Source: Candidatus Methylomirabilota bacterium
GTDB taxonomy: Bacteria; Methylomirabilota; Methylomirabilia; Methylomirabilales; Methylomirabilaceae
DNA: 36,766 bases
Assembly (NCBI GenBank): GCA_016207095.1
Contig: JACQQF010000021.1
Coordinates: forward strand, 1-36,766
Reading direction: 5' to 3'
Under the pieces are notes generated by a model that ran no database searches, was not told the DNA's origin, and saw only the letters and a program-made list of their open reading frames with translations. Positions 1 through 9,000 of the stretch are shown here, piece after piece. Numbering within the stretch: the first letter of the stretch is position 1; each line of letters opens with the position of its first letter. Made by a program: the position numbers and the translations under genes.

Positions 1-65
1 ACGCTGACCACCGTCCACGGTGGGGTGAGGCCCAAGATCGCCTTGTAGAGTTCAATGTCGCGCAT
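1..65 (-). CDS. ISL3-family transposase, N-terminal fragment (cut by window edge)
   Basis: Twenty-one codons are visible on the minus strand from ATG at 65: MRDIELYKAILGLTPPWTVV and onward. The 'LY..ILGL..PW.V' pattern is the usual N-terminus of ISL3 transposases, which are DDE enzymes with an N-terminal zinc-finger region. The start is supported by AAGGAGG about 8 bases upstream and by its position just inside the presumed terminal repeat at 140. The catalytic part lies beyond the left edge. Confidence 0.7.
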   Translation of the reverse strand, partial: MRDIELYKAILGLTPPWTVVS

Positions 66-140
66 CGCTCTCGCCCTCCTTTGCTGGGCCAGAGCATAGC
101 GCAGGTGGGGTCAGTTACCCACACGATTTCCGGAAGAGCC
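1..140 (-). mobile_element. ISL3-family insertion sequence, left-cut end
   Basis: On the minus strand the element begins at 140 with GGCTCTTCCGGAAATCG, which looks like an ISL3-family terminal inverted repeat (many begin GGCTCTT). About 75 bases further in, after an AAGGAGG ribosome site, comes the start of a transposase. Bases 141-148 (GCTATTCG) would be one copy of the 8-bp target duplication usual for this family; the other copy lies outside the window. The element is cut by the left edge, so its intactness cannot be judged. It borders a decayed restriction island, which fits insertion into dispensable DNA. Confidence 0.75.
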
Positions 141-207
141 GCTATTCGAAATTAGCCCGTGAGAGGAGAACGTTTCAGTGCTAAGTAACATCATCTTGGA
201 GTTGTGA

Positions 208-1029
208 ATGGTCAATGAGTTGATCGCACAGCTTTTCGAACGAGAAACCGACCGAGCGCTAGATCCGATCCCAGATAGTGTTGAGAGAAAAACGAACGAG
301 GCAGTTGATCGAGGCGTGCTCGGCAGCGGCATGTACGTTAACGCTGTTCACAATATCGTCATTGCTCAATTCCGTGAACTAGTAAATAAGCGCGTTGAGA
401 TCGAAAAGGACGTCTGGCAGCGTCAAGGGAAGACACCTGTGAAGGCTGATGGGGATGCCTGCAAGGAGGCTATCGGAACGGACATTGAGCGGGTTACTCC
501 GCGGTTCTTCAAGTTCATAGAAGATGGGTGTCGTAGGGCTGGCCAGCCCAATCTTATCACTCATCAGACGCAGACTTTCAAGGCTGAAAAGGTTAAGTTC
601 CTAGAACAGGCTCTCCGAGAAGTGGACATCTGGGTTGGGTTTTCCGCCATAGAACCCAAAGGGCCAATGATTCCACCGGTAAGCATCACCTATCGTTTTG
701 AAAATTACGGAATCTTCCAGACTGGTTCGCAATCACAGGCTATCGTCGTGAGCGAGCGGGAGCAAGACAACCAGTGGATTATCGAAGGACTGTCCCAGGT
801 GAGGGAAGACCTCGCTGGGCTCAAAGAATTGCAGGATGAGCAGAAAGGCGAACTCATTGGAGCGGTGGAAACGGCAATCGCGGAAGTAAAGAAGGGAAAG
901 CCCAACCCCCTCACTATAGGCGGTATTATCACAGCCGTCGGGTCGGCAACGAGTGTCCTTGCGAATGCGACCAAAGCTTATGAGACCATCAAGTTGATCG
1001 CCGGGAGATTCGGTGTCACATTACCATAG
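208..1029 (+). CDS. Hypothetical protein, helical, with C-terminal hydrophobic segment
   Basis: I do not recognise this 273-residue protein. The ATG at 208 follows TTGGAG with 6 bases of spacing, so the start is good. The N-terminal two thirds are mixed and soluble-looking. Residues of about 190-235 are rich in Glu, Lys and Leu and could form a coiled coil (VREDLAGLKELQDEQKGEL). They are followed by a Gly/Ala/Ile-rich stretch near residues 238-260 (GGIITAVGSATSVL) that could be a short membrane or packing helix. It has no signal peptide and few cysteines. Its base composition is clearly less GC-rich than the gltBD region, suggesting acquired DNA. It sits between an IS end and remains of a type I restriction locus, so a defence-related role is possible by context alone. 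The next gene starts 17 bases downstream on the same strand. Confidence 0.6.
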   Translation: MVNELIAQLFERETDRALDPIPDSVERKTNEAVDRGVLGSGMYVNAVHNIVIAQFRELVNKRVEIEKDVWQRQGKTPVKADGDACKEAIGTDIERVTPRFFKFIEDGCRRAGQPNLITHQTQTFKAEKVKFLEQALREVDIWVGFSAIEPKGPMIPPVSITYRFENYGIFQTGSQSQAIVVSEREQDNQWIIEGLSQVREDLAGLKELQDEQKGELIGAVETAIAEVKKGKPNPLTIGGIITAVGSATSVLANATKAYETIKLIAGRFGVTLP

Positions 1030-1046
1030 AACCGCAGGACGCGAGC

Positions 1047-1475
1047 ATGGGTACATCGATCTACCCACTCCTTCCCGACCACGAAGCCCTTCTAGCCCTT
1101 GAGCCAGAAGAATTGGCCGGTGTCGTGCTCCAATTCCTGAATTTGCTGACCGAAGGCGACAGCGGTCAGTTGAACCGGTACAGTTTTAGCCTTCCGCACA
1201 GAGTTCAAGCCTACCCTCAAAAGCACCACGCCGGTATCAGCGAAGCGCTCATGGAGGCCTGGGTATGGTTGGAGCGAGAAGGGCTATTGGCGCCGCGGCC
1301 AGGAGCTCAGGGTGAATGGGTATTCATTACCCGACGCGGACGCAAGCTGACCACGCCAGCGGACCTAGAGAGCTATCGACGCACGCAAGCTCGGCACGAT
1401 GGTAGACCGAGTGCACCGGGAACTTGCCGACGAACACATAGCGGAGATCGCCAACACCTACGACGCTTGTCGTAG
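1047..1475 (+). CDS. TIGR02391-like protein, N-terminal part only, 3' end replaced
   Basis: ATG at 1047 follows AGGA with about 9 bases of spacing. Residues 1-112 resemble the N-terminal winged-helix-like region of TIGR02391 proteins: the 'LLALEPEELAGVVLQFLN' segment, then 'ALMEAWVWLEREGLL', then 'GEWVFITRRGRKL'. In that family the similarity continues into a LLP..LLHP..A domain after 'Y-R-R'. Here it stops at 'LESYRR' (about 1372), and the remaining 30 codons are low-complexity Arg-rich sequence in the wrong frame. In the adjacent frame the same bases encode the 3' part of hsdM. The gene is therefore a fusion remnant created by deletion or recombination. TIGR02391 proteins are often found in defence islands; their function is unknown to me. 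Confidence 0.6.
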   Translation: MGTSIYPLLPDHEALLALEPEELAGVVLQFLNLLTEGDSGQLNRYSFSLPHRVQAYPQKHHAGISEALMEAWVWLEREGLLAPRPGAQGEWVFITRRGRKLTTPADLESYRRTQARHDGRPSAPGTCRRTHSGDRQHLRRLS

Positions 1476-1683
1476 CAACAGCCATCATTCCGGTGAAAGT
1501 GGGAAATCGGTCCAGCACGAAGACATTTCCGGATTCCGGAGAGATGCCAAGCTCAACAATATGCACCCCCCAGACTCATCGTTCGTGCCTGGCCCTCATT
1601 TGAGCCGAGTCCTCTGACGCGGTCTTTCGGACAACAGGCTGAAGCGCGCGTAAAGATTGAGGCCATCTCAAAGGATGCTTAAC
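1375..1683 (+). pseudogene. hsdM: Decayed 3' end of hsdM (type I DNA methyltransferase)
   Basis: Reading the frame from 1375 gives IDARKLGTMVDRVHRELADE and then HIAEIANTYDACR. This is the characteristic HsdM C-terminal segment (family form: IDAR.LG.MV.R.HREL...I..IA.TYHAWRG). Further along the same frame 'HEDISGFRRDAKL' and 'FVPGP' match the degenerate HsdM sequence around 'YEDVPGFCKSATLEEI...LTPGRYVG'. After a stop at 1615-1617 another frame gives 'FGQQAEARVKIEAI', like the HsdM helical tail, ending near 1683. The catalytic NPPY region, the rest of hsdM and hsdS are absent. The left junction with the TIGR02391-like gene is at about 1372-1375. Confidence 0.7.
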
Positions 1684-1686
1684 GCT

Positions 1687-3966
1687 ATGCTCATTACTGT
1701 TGGGCAGTTTCGTTCCCGTATCGAACGTGATTGCCACGGCCTGATCGCTGATCTACAGGCGCTGACGGGGCGCTATGGTTCAGATGAGGCTCATGCCTGG
1801 GAAAACTCGCTTGGAAAGCTGAGCAAGGTCTTTCAGGCGCCTTCATTCCAGCCCCTTCATCTCTACTTCGGGAGTCGAGGAAATCTGGCGCTGGAGTACC
1901 AACTTCCCGCATCCTCTTCATGGTGCGATGTCGTGTTGCTCGGCGCGCACAAGTCGATCCCATCGGCCGTCGTACTGGAACTCAAGGATTGGGTCACTCG
2001 AGGTGACAGGCCAGGACGATACGAAGGTCTGATTGAACGGCAGGGCTCGCAAGAGCTTCATCCCTCCGACCAGGTTCGCGGTTATACCGAGTATTGTCGC
2101 CGCTTTCATTCGGCGGTCGCTGACCACAGTGCCAGGGTTCACGGATGTGTCCTGTTCACCCGCGATCGTTGGGCGGAGGCATACTCTGCCGCTCCGAACC
2201 ATGAGCTTGCCGCAAATTATCCGCTCTTCACGGTCGCCCCAGATGATGTCAGCGGTCGCTTTCCGGAGTTCTTCCAGAGCCGGCTGACGTTACCCGATGA
2301 AACCTTTGCTAATGCCTTTGCGAACGGCCGCTACCGTCAGAATCGTGGCTTTGTTGCGCAGATAGGCGCTCAGATTCTGAGCCCAAGGTCTGAGGTCTTC
2401 GAACTCCTCGATAACCAACGGAAAGCGTTCGCGCTCTGTCGGTCAATCATCGAGGATGCGTTCCTCACCTCAAGGTCCGCAGCGCCCCCGAAGAAAGTTG
2501 TCATTATCAAGGGTCCGCCCGGATCGGGAAAATCCGTCATCGCTGCTCGACTGTGGGCGTCCTTGGTGACGGACACCTATCTTCCCGACGGCGATGTGGT
2601 TTTCACCACGACTTCACAAAGCCAGAACAGCAACTGGTCTGATCTCTTCCGCCGGACATCCGATGTGGAAGCCGCGAGCGGTGTTGTCCGCAAAGCGACA
2701 AGCTATTCACCGATCACGACCCAGAGGCTGGGGCAAGTCCGGAGTAGGCACGGTGCGGGCTTTCTTTCCAGTGCGGAAGCATGGCGCGAGAATCTCGCCA
2801 CTCTGCAGGCTCTCGGAGAACCATATCGCGATGGGGCTTGCGACAATCAAAACCTCGTTTCGATTGTTGACGAGGCGCACGCCTTGATCAATCCGGAACA
2901 TCCGGAGGGGCGCGGCCGGTTCGGGTTCGCGACCACTTTGGGTCCGCAGGCTTACCACATCATTCGGAGTTCGTTGCTCACGGTGTTCCTGCTCGATCCA
3001 CGGCAAGGATTCCGCCAACGTGAGAACACCTCGATCGACGACCTGCACAACTGGGCTCGGGAACTTGGTGCAGGTGAACCGGAAGAGATCAGTCTCGAGG
3101 GCGCCCAGTTCCGGTGCGGCGGATCTGCCGAATATGTCACCTGGCTTGAATCACTCCTCAGCGGTCCAGACGCTGGTAGGAACAGGTCGTTGGCGAGAGC
3201 GTGGTATCGCACCATCGCTCCATCTCGTCTCCAGAGCGAGACTTCTCGATCTTCTGTGAGGATGCCAGAGATGGACCGGGACCTGATGGTTGCTGAACCT
3301 GCACAGCCCTACCTGGCTGCCTCGCAACCCGTAGAGATTTCTGCCGCCCGGCCGCGCATGGATTTCCGCGTTTTCGACAATCCTGAGCAATGGGAAGCCC
3401 TCCTGCGCCAGCGACATGTCGAAGGCAACAGCGTGCGGTTGCTATCGACCTATTCGCGGAAGTGGAAGACCGAGGGCACCGCTAATCCGCATGCGCTCAG
3501 TCCACGCTTGATGGACTTCTATGAACGTTACGAGGTCAACGGCGAGCCGCGGTTTTGGAGCCGAATCTGGAACTTTGTACCGCGCAACGGCAGCGACTAC
3601 ACATGGTATGTCACTGCCCATCCAGCCGGCCGTATTGCGGACGACCCGCTTTGCGAAGTCGGCTGCCCTTATGCTGTGCGCGGTTTCGATTACGACTACG
3701 TTGGCATCCTGTGGTTGAACGATTTCACTTGGCAGGGGGATGGGTGGCGCGTCCATCCGGACGCCGTTGAGGAGAGTGGGATTAGAGACCTTGTTGCTGC
3801 AGCTCGAAGGGAACGAAGAAGTAATCAAACGGGCCCATCGACATCGGAGCTCCTAGATCGCGTAACACAGACTTACCGTATCCTCTTCACACGAGCGCTG
3901 AAAGGGGTCTACGTCTGGGTTCCCGATGCCGACACACACGCGCACCTCATGTCGTCACTTGGCTAA
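1687..3966 (+). CDS. DUF2075-type nuclease/ATP-dependent DNA/RNA helicase
   Basis: This 759-residue protein matches the DUF2075 / schlafen-group-3-like helicase family. An N-terminal PD-(D/E)XK-like nuclease region has D81 and E98-L-K100. A P-loop follows at 276-283 (GPPGSGKS), then a Walker B DEAH at 395-398, and the C-terminal helicase half carries a late '[14 protein letters not shown]' motif typical of UvrD-like superfamily 1 C-termini. Start: ATG 1687 has AAAGGA at 1670-1675; ATG 1675 and TTG 1657 are in frame but lack a ribosome site. The likely action is cytoplasmic, on nucleic acid. The gene is intact while the flanking hsdM and hsdR are only stumps, so it was probably cargo inside a type I restriction operon or entered it later. 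A defence role is inferred from context and architecture; the substrate is unknown. Confidence 0.8.
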   Translation: MLITVGQFRSRIERDCHGLIADLQALTGRYGSDEAHAWENSLGKLSKVFQAPSFQPLHLYFGSRGNLALEYQLPASSSWCDVVLLGAHKSIPSAVVLELKDWVTRGDRPGRYEGLIERQGSQELHPSDQVRGYTEYCRRFHSAVADHSARVHGCVLFTRDRWAEAYSAAPNHELAANYPLFTVAPDDVSGRFPEFFQSRLTLPDETFANAFANGRYRQNRGFVAQIGAQILSPRSEVFELLDNQRKAFALCRSIIEDAFLTSRSAAPPKKVVIIKGPPGSGKSVIAARLWASLVTDTYLPDGDVVFTTTSQSQNSNWSDLFRRTSDVEAASGVVRKATSYSPITTQRLGQVRSRHGAGFLSSAEAWRENLATLQALGEPYRDGACDNQNLVSIVDEAHALINPEHPEGRGRFGFATTLGPQAYHIIRSSLLTVFLLDPRQGFRQRENTSIDDLHNWARELGAGEPEEISLEGAQFRCGGSAEYVTWLESLLSGPDAGRNRSLARAWYRTIAPSRLQSETSRSSVRMPEMDRDLMVAEPAQPYLAASQPVEISAARPRMDFRVFDNPEQWEALLRQRHVEGNSVRLLSTYSRKWKTEGTANPHALSPRLMDFYERYEVNGEPRFWSRIWNFVPRNGSDYTWYVTAHPAGRIADDPLCEVGCPYAVRGFDYDYVGILWLNDFTWQGDGWRVHPDAVEESGIRDLVAAARRERRSNQTGPSTSELLDRVTQTYRILFTRALKGVYVWVPDADTHAHLMSSLG

Positions 3967-3992
3967 GCAAGTATGCTGTCACGTGCTTCCAC

Positions 3993-4535
3993 GTGATGAG
4001 TAGAGATCGCCATCCGGTGCTCTCGGAGCGGCACAGTGTCGTCCAGGCACGTTCCTTCGCGGAGCTGCTGGAACAGGCAGTGCGGAAGTACCAGAACCGG
4101 GCGGTCGAGACAGCCCAGGTGATCGAGGAGCTGATCGCGCTCGCCAAAGAGATGCGGGACGCCGGTGCGCGAGGCGAGGCGCTGGAACTGTCGGAAGATG
4201 AGTTGGCCTTCTACGACGCGCTGGAGACCAATGACAGCGCGGTCAAGGTGCTCGGCGAGCCGACGTTGAAGGCCATCGCCCGCGAACTGGTGGCGACCGT
4301 CAAGAAGAACGTCACCATCGACTGGACGATCCGTGAGAACGTTCGCGCGCAATTGCGAGTCGTGGTTAAGCGCATCCTGCGCAAGTACGGGTATCCGCCA
4401 GACAAGCAGGAGAAGGCCACGCAAACCGTGCTTGAACAGGCCGAAGTCCTCTCTCAGGAGTGGGCGGTGGCTGAGGGTGAAGTGGACGTTCCTCAGATGC
4501 ACTTGGCTTTCGGAGTGGAAAATGACAGCAGATGA
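3993..4535 (+). CDS. hsdR: Type I restriction enzyme HsdR, C-terminal remnant
   Basis: From about residue 12 ([20 protein letters not shown]) to residue 165 this 180-residue frame matches the C-terminal helical domain (DUF3387/EcoEI_R_C type) of HsdR: '[20 protein letters not shown]', '[20 protein letters not shown]', '[20 protein letters not shown]', '[20 protein letters not shown]'. Normal HsdR is about 1000 residues with nuclease and translocase domains; none of that is present. The domain normally mediates contact with the methylase core. The GTG at 3993 (or ATG 3996) has no visible ribosome site, lies 26 bases after the DUF2075 stop and may be only incidental. The reading frame is undamaged, so either truncation is recent or the domain is still made. 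Residues after about 166 leave the family similarity. Confidence 0.75.
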   Translation: MMSRDRHPVLSERHSVVQARSFAELLEQAVRKYQNRAVETAQVIEELIALAKEMRDAGARGEALELSEDELAFYDALETNDSAVKVLGEPTLKAIARELVATVKKNVTIDWTIRENVRAQLRVVVKRILRKYGYPPDKQEKATQTVLEQAEVLSQEWAVAEGEVDVPQMHLAFGVENDSR

Positions 4536-4566
4536 ATACGTAGAGGCAATCCTTGCGAACTATTAG
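4522..4566 (+). pseudogene. Truncated 14-codon start of a lost gene
   Basis: ATG at 4522 is preceded by GGAG and opens a 14-codon frame, [14 protein letters not shown], ending in TAG at 4564. It overlaps the end of the hsdR remnant by 14 bases, as a translationally coupled next gene would. The peptide looks like the first helix of a larger protein; such N-termini occur in nucleotidyltransferases of defence islands, but 14 residues are too few to assign. It stops 22 bases before the gltD stop codon, so the right boundary of the accessory DNA is probably here. Confidence 0.25.
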
Positions 4567-4587
4567 GAAATTTCCGCGGGGGATGGT

Positions 4588-6033
4588 TTAGGGGAGGGGG
4601 GCGGGGAGGTCGGAGCGGCCCATGAGATAGAGGTCGAGGCTGCGGGCGGCGCTGCGGCCCTCGGCGATGGCCCACACGATCAGCGACTGGCCCCGCTGCA
4701 TGTCGCCTGCGGTGAAGACCCCGGGAACGCTGGTCATCCAGTTTCCATCCCGCCAGACATTGCCGCGCTCGGTGAGCTTCATGCCGAGCTGGCTGAGCAT
4801 CCCGTTCCGCTCCGGGCCCAGGAATCCCATCGCGAGGAGGACCAAGTCCACCTGCATCTCGAGCTCGGTGCCGGGGACTGGCTTGAAGTCGAGCCTGCCG
4901 CCGTCCCGCACCATCTCGACCCGGTGGGCGTGGAGCTTGTGGACGTGGCCGTTCGTGCCGGAGAATCGAGTCGTGGAGATCGACCACTCCCGGATGCCTC
5001 CTTCGTCGTGCGCCGCGGAGGTGCGGAGAATGATCGGCCATTGCGGCCACGGGTTGTCGGTCGCCCGCGTGTCGGGGGGACGGGGAAGCAACTCGAACTG
5101 ATGGACGGAGAGCGCTCCCTGGCGGTGGACGGTGCCCAGGCAGTCGGCGCCGGTGTCGCCCCCGCCGATGATGACGACCCGCTTGCCTTTGGCGGTGATG
5201 AACTCCTCGTCAGGGATCAGGTCGCCCTCGCAGCGCTTGTTCTGCAGCGTCAGGTATTCCATCGCGAAGTGAATCCCGCCTAGCTCGCGCCCCGGGATCT
5301 TGAGGTCTCGCGGCGCCGTCGCGCCTCCGGCAAGCAGGATGGCGTCAAACTCCCGCCGGAGCTCCTCCACAGGCACGTTCACCCCGATATGCGCGTTGGT
5401 CCGAAAGGCGATCTCCTCCTTCTCCATGAGCTCCAGGCGCCGGTCGAGGACCCGCTTTTCCATCTTGAACTCGGGAATCCCGTAGCGGAGCAGGCCGCCG
5501 ATCCGGTCATCCCGCTCGAAGACCGTGACCCAGTGGCCGGCGCGGTTGAGCTGCTGGGCGGCCGCCAGACCGGCCGGGCCGGAACCCACCACCGCGACCT
5601 TCCTGCCCGTGCGCACGGCGGGCGGTTCCGGCTTCACCCACCCTTCCTCGAAGGCGTGGTCGATGGTCGCCAGCTCGATGGCCCTGATCGTCACCGGATC
5701 GTTGTTGATATCGAGGACGCACGAACCTTCGCACGGGGCGGGGCAGAGCGTTCCGGTGAACTCCGGGAAGTTGTTGGTCGCGTGGAGGCGGTCGATCGCG
5801 TCCTGCCACCGGTTACGGTAGATGAGGTCGTTCCAGTCGGGGATGAGGTTGCCGAGGGGGCAGCCCTGGTGACAGAAGGGGATGCCGCAGTCCATACAGC
5901 GCGCCGCCTGCTTCTGGAGCTTGTCGGTCGGCCACGGAAGCATTTGCAGCTTCCAGTCCCGGATCCGCTCCTCCCTCGGGCGGTACGGCTGCTTGTCGCG
6001 CTTGAACTCGACGAAGCCCGTGGGCTTACCCAT
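4588..6033 (-). CDS. gltD: Glutamate synthase (NADPH) small subunit
   Basis: GltD (481 residues) feeds electrons from NAD(P)H through FAD and Fe-S clusters to GltB. N-terminal cysteine groups bind clusters ('[17 protein letters not shown]' and '[10 protein letters not shown]'). The FAD-binding GxGxxG is '[17 protein letters not shown]', the NAD(P)H-binding motif is '[15 protein letters not shown]', and the C-terminal '[19 protein letters not shown]' closes the FAD site. Length is normal. ATG at 6033 ([10 protein letters not shown]) is chosen over GTG 6039 because it matches the family start and overlaps the gltB stop in ATGGGTAA, implying translational coupling. It is the last gene of the gltBD operon, and its 3' end lies 22 bases from the accessory island. 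Confidence 0.96.
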   Translation of the reverse strand: MGKPTGFVEFKRDKQPYRPREERIRDWKLQMLPWPTDKLQKQAARCMDCGIPFCHQGCPLGNLIPDWNDLIYRNRWQDAIDRLHATNNFPEFTGTLCPAPCEGSCVLDINNDPVTIRAIELATIDHAFEEGWVKPEPPAVRTGRKVAVVGSGPAGLAAAQQLNRAGHWVTVFERDDRIGGLLRYGIPEFKMEKRVLDRRLELMEKEEIAFRTNAHIGVNVPVEELRREFDAILLAGGATAPRDLKIPGRELGGIHFAMEYLTLQNKRCEGDLIPDEEFITAKGKRVVIIGGGDTGADCLGTVHRQGALSVHQFELLPRPPDTRATDNPWPQWPIILRTSAAHDEGGIREWSISTTRFSGTNGHVHKLHAHRVEMVRDGGRLDFKPVPGTELEMQVDLVLLAMGFLGPERNGMLSQLGMKLTERGNVWRDGNWMTSVPGVFTAGDMQRGQSLIVWAIAEGRSAARSLDLYLMGRSDLPAPLP

Positions 6034-9000
6034 GGGCACCCACCATCACCGCCTGCTCCCAGGGGATCCCTTCCTCCTGGGCGCGCTTCATCGCGTTGAT
6101 CGCCCGCTTGTAGTCGCGTGGCGTCACCTTCACGAACTTCGATTCCATCGTCTCCCAGGTCCTGAGAATGCGCTCCGCTACCGCGCTTCCGGTGTGGCGG
6201 ACGTGGCGACGAAGCAGCCCCTTGACCTGCTCGATATCCTCGTCGATGATCAGCGGCTCGAGGTCTACCATGCCGAGATTGCATCGACGCTTGAAGTCGC
6301 CGGCTTCGTCCAGGACGTAGGCAATGCCGCCGGACATCCCGGCGGCGAAGTTTCGCCCGGTGGAACCGATGACGACCACGCGCCCGCCGGTCATATATTC
6401 GCAGCCGTGGTCGCCGACGCCCTCCACCACGGCGTGGGCGCCGCTGTTGCGCACGGCGAAGCGCTCCCCGGCCAGGCCGCGGAAGTAGGCCTCGCCGCTG
6501 GTGGCGCCGTAGAGGACCACGTTGCCGACGAGGATGTTCTCCTCGGGGACGAACGTCGCGTCGCGGGGCGGGATGACGATGATCTTGCCGCCCGACAGCC
6601 CCTTGCCGAGATAGTCGTTCGAGTCGCCTTCCAGGGTGAAGGTGATCCCCTTGGGGATGAAGGCGCCGAAGCTCTGGCCGGCCGATCCCGTGAAGTGGAT
6701 CCGGATCGTGTCGTCGGGCAGCCCCTCTCCGCCGTAGCGGCTGGTCAGCTCATAGCCCAGGATCGTCCCGACCGTCCGGTGTACGTTCCGGATCGGCAGG
6801 CGAAGACTCACCGCCTCGCGCCGATCGAGCGCAGGCATGCAGAGCGGGACGATGGTCGTCCGGTCCAGCGATTTCTCGAGGCCGTGGTCTTGCTCCCGCA
6901 CCTTGCGCCTCGCAACCTCAGGCCCGACATCCGGGCGATACAGGATCGACGAATAGTCGAGCCCGCGGGCCTTCCAGTGCTCCACCGCCTTCCTCATGTC
7001 GAGCCGGTCCACCCGGCCGATCATCTCGTCCATGGTGCGGAACCCGAGCTTGGCCATCAGCTCGCGCACCTCCTGGGCGATGAAGCGGAAGAAGTGTTCG
7101 ACGAACTCCGCCTTGCCGGCGAACTTCTTTCTGAGTTCGGGGTCCTGGGTCGCGATTCCCACCGGGCAGGTATTCAGGTGGCAGACCCGCATCATGATAC
7201 AGCCCATCACGACCAGCGGCGCCGTCGAGAACCCATACTCCTCCGCGCCCAGAAGGGCGGCGACGACCACGTCCCGGCCGGTCTTCATCTGGCCGTCGGT
7301 CTGGACGGTGATCCGGTCGCGTAGCTTGTTCATCACCAGCACCTGCTGGGTCTCGGCCACGCCCAGTTCCCAGGGGAGGCCGGCATGCTTGATGCTGCTG
7401 AGGGGCGACGCGCCGGTGCCGCCGTCATGCCCCGAGATCAAAACCACATCGGAGAACGCTTTGGCCACGCCCGCGGCCACGGTTCCCACCCCGACCTCCG
7501 CGACAAGCTTCACATGAATCCGGGCCTTTGGGTTGCTATTCTTCAAGTCATGGATGAGCTGTTTCAGGTCCTCGATTGAGTAAATATCATGGTGCGGCGG
7601 AGGCGAGATCAGCCCCACGCCGGGCGTCGAATACCGCACCTTGGCGATCCACGGATAGACCTTCTGGCCGGGAAGCTGGCCGCCTTCGCCCGGCTTGGAG
7701 CCCTGGGCCATCTTGATCTGGAGATCGGTGCAATTGATCAGGTATTCGCTGGTGACGCCAAAGCGGCCGGAGGCGACCTGCTTGACGGCGCTGCGGCGCC
7801 AGTCGCCGTTGGGGTCTCGCTTGTAGCGCGCGGGGTCCTCGCCGCCTTCGCCGGTGTTGGACCTGGCGCCCATCCGGTTCATCGCGATGGCAAGGGTCTC
7901 GTGGGCCTCCTGGCTGATCGAGCCATACGACATGGCGCCGGTGGCGAAGCGCGTGAGGATCGATTCGATCGGTTCGACCTCCTCGATAGGAATCGGCGTC
8001 TCGGCGAACTTGAAGTCGAAGAGCCCGCGGATGGTGCACAGGTTCCCGTTCTGCAGGTTGACCAGATCGGCGTACTCCTTGAAGATCTTGTACTGGCCGG
8101 TGCTGGTGGCGTGCTGGAGCTTGAAGACGGTCTGGGGGTTGAACAGATGGTATTCCCCGTCGCGCCGCCACTGGTATTCGCCGCCCCATTCGAGGTCGGG
8201 TGGTCCGATGGGTCGATCGGGGAAGGCGCGGTGGTGACGCAGGTTTGCCTCCTGGGCGATCACGTCTATCCCGACGCCGCCGATCCGGGAGGCCGTCCAG
8301 GTGAAGCACTTGTCCACGAACTCCTTGTTCAGCCCGACCGCCTCGAAGATCTGCGCGCCGCGATAGGACTGAATGGTGGAGATCCCCATCTTGGAGATGA
8401 CCTTCAGGACCGCCTTGTTCAGGGCCTTGATGTAGTTCTTCATCGCATTCTTGTGGTCGAGCCCGGGAAGCAGTCCCTCGCGGATCATGTCGTCGAGTGT
8501 CTCGAAGGCGAGATACGGGTTGATGGCGCCCGCGCCATAGCCGATCAGCAACGCCGCGTGGTGATTCTCCCGCGGCTCCCCGCTCTCGATCACAAGCCCG
8601 ACGCGCGTCCGGGTCCCCTCACGGACTAGGTGGTGATGAACGCCGGCCGTGGCTAGGAGGGCGGGGATCGGGGCGAGGTTTTTGCACACACCCCGGTCGG
8701 AGAGAATGATGAAGGCGTACCCTTCAGAAATGGCTTGGCTGGCCTTGCGGCACAGCTCCTCAAGCGCCCGCTGCAGGCCCACCCCGCCTTCTGCGACGGG
8801 GAAGAGCATCGGCAGGGTGATCGACTTGAACCCGGGAAGGTCCACGTAGCGAATCTTCGCCAGCTCCTCATTGTCCAGGATAGGTGTCTTGAGCTTGATC
8901 TGCCGGCAGCTCTCGGGCTCGGGTTTGAGGAGGTTCCGCTCGGGCCCGATCGTGGTCGCGATCTGGGTCACCAACTCCTCCCGGATCCCGTCCAGCGGAG

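Noticed and set aside
1327..1566. Minus-strand open frame across the hsdM remnant
   Set aside because: Antisense to recognisable HsdM sequence, no ribosome site, no family resemblance.
5389..7324. Long plus-strand open frames opposite gltD and gltB
   Set aside because: High-GC antisense shadows; the minus-strand frames encode unmistakable GltD and GltB.
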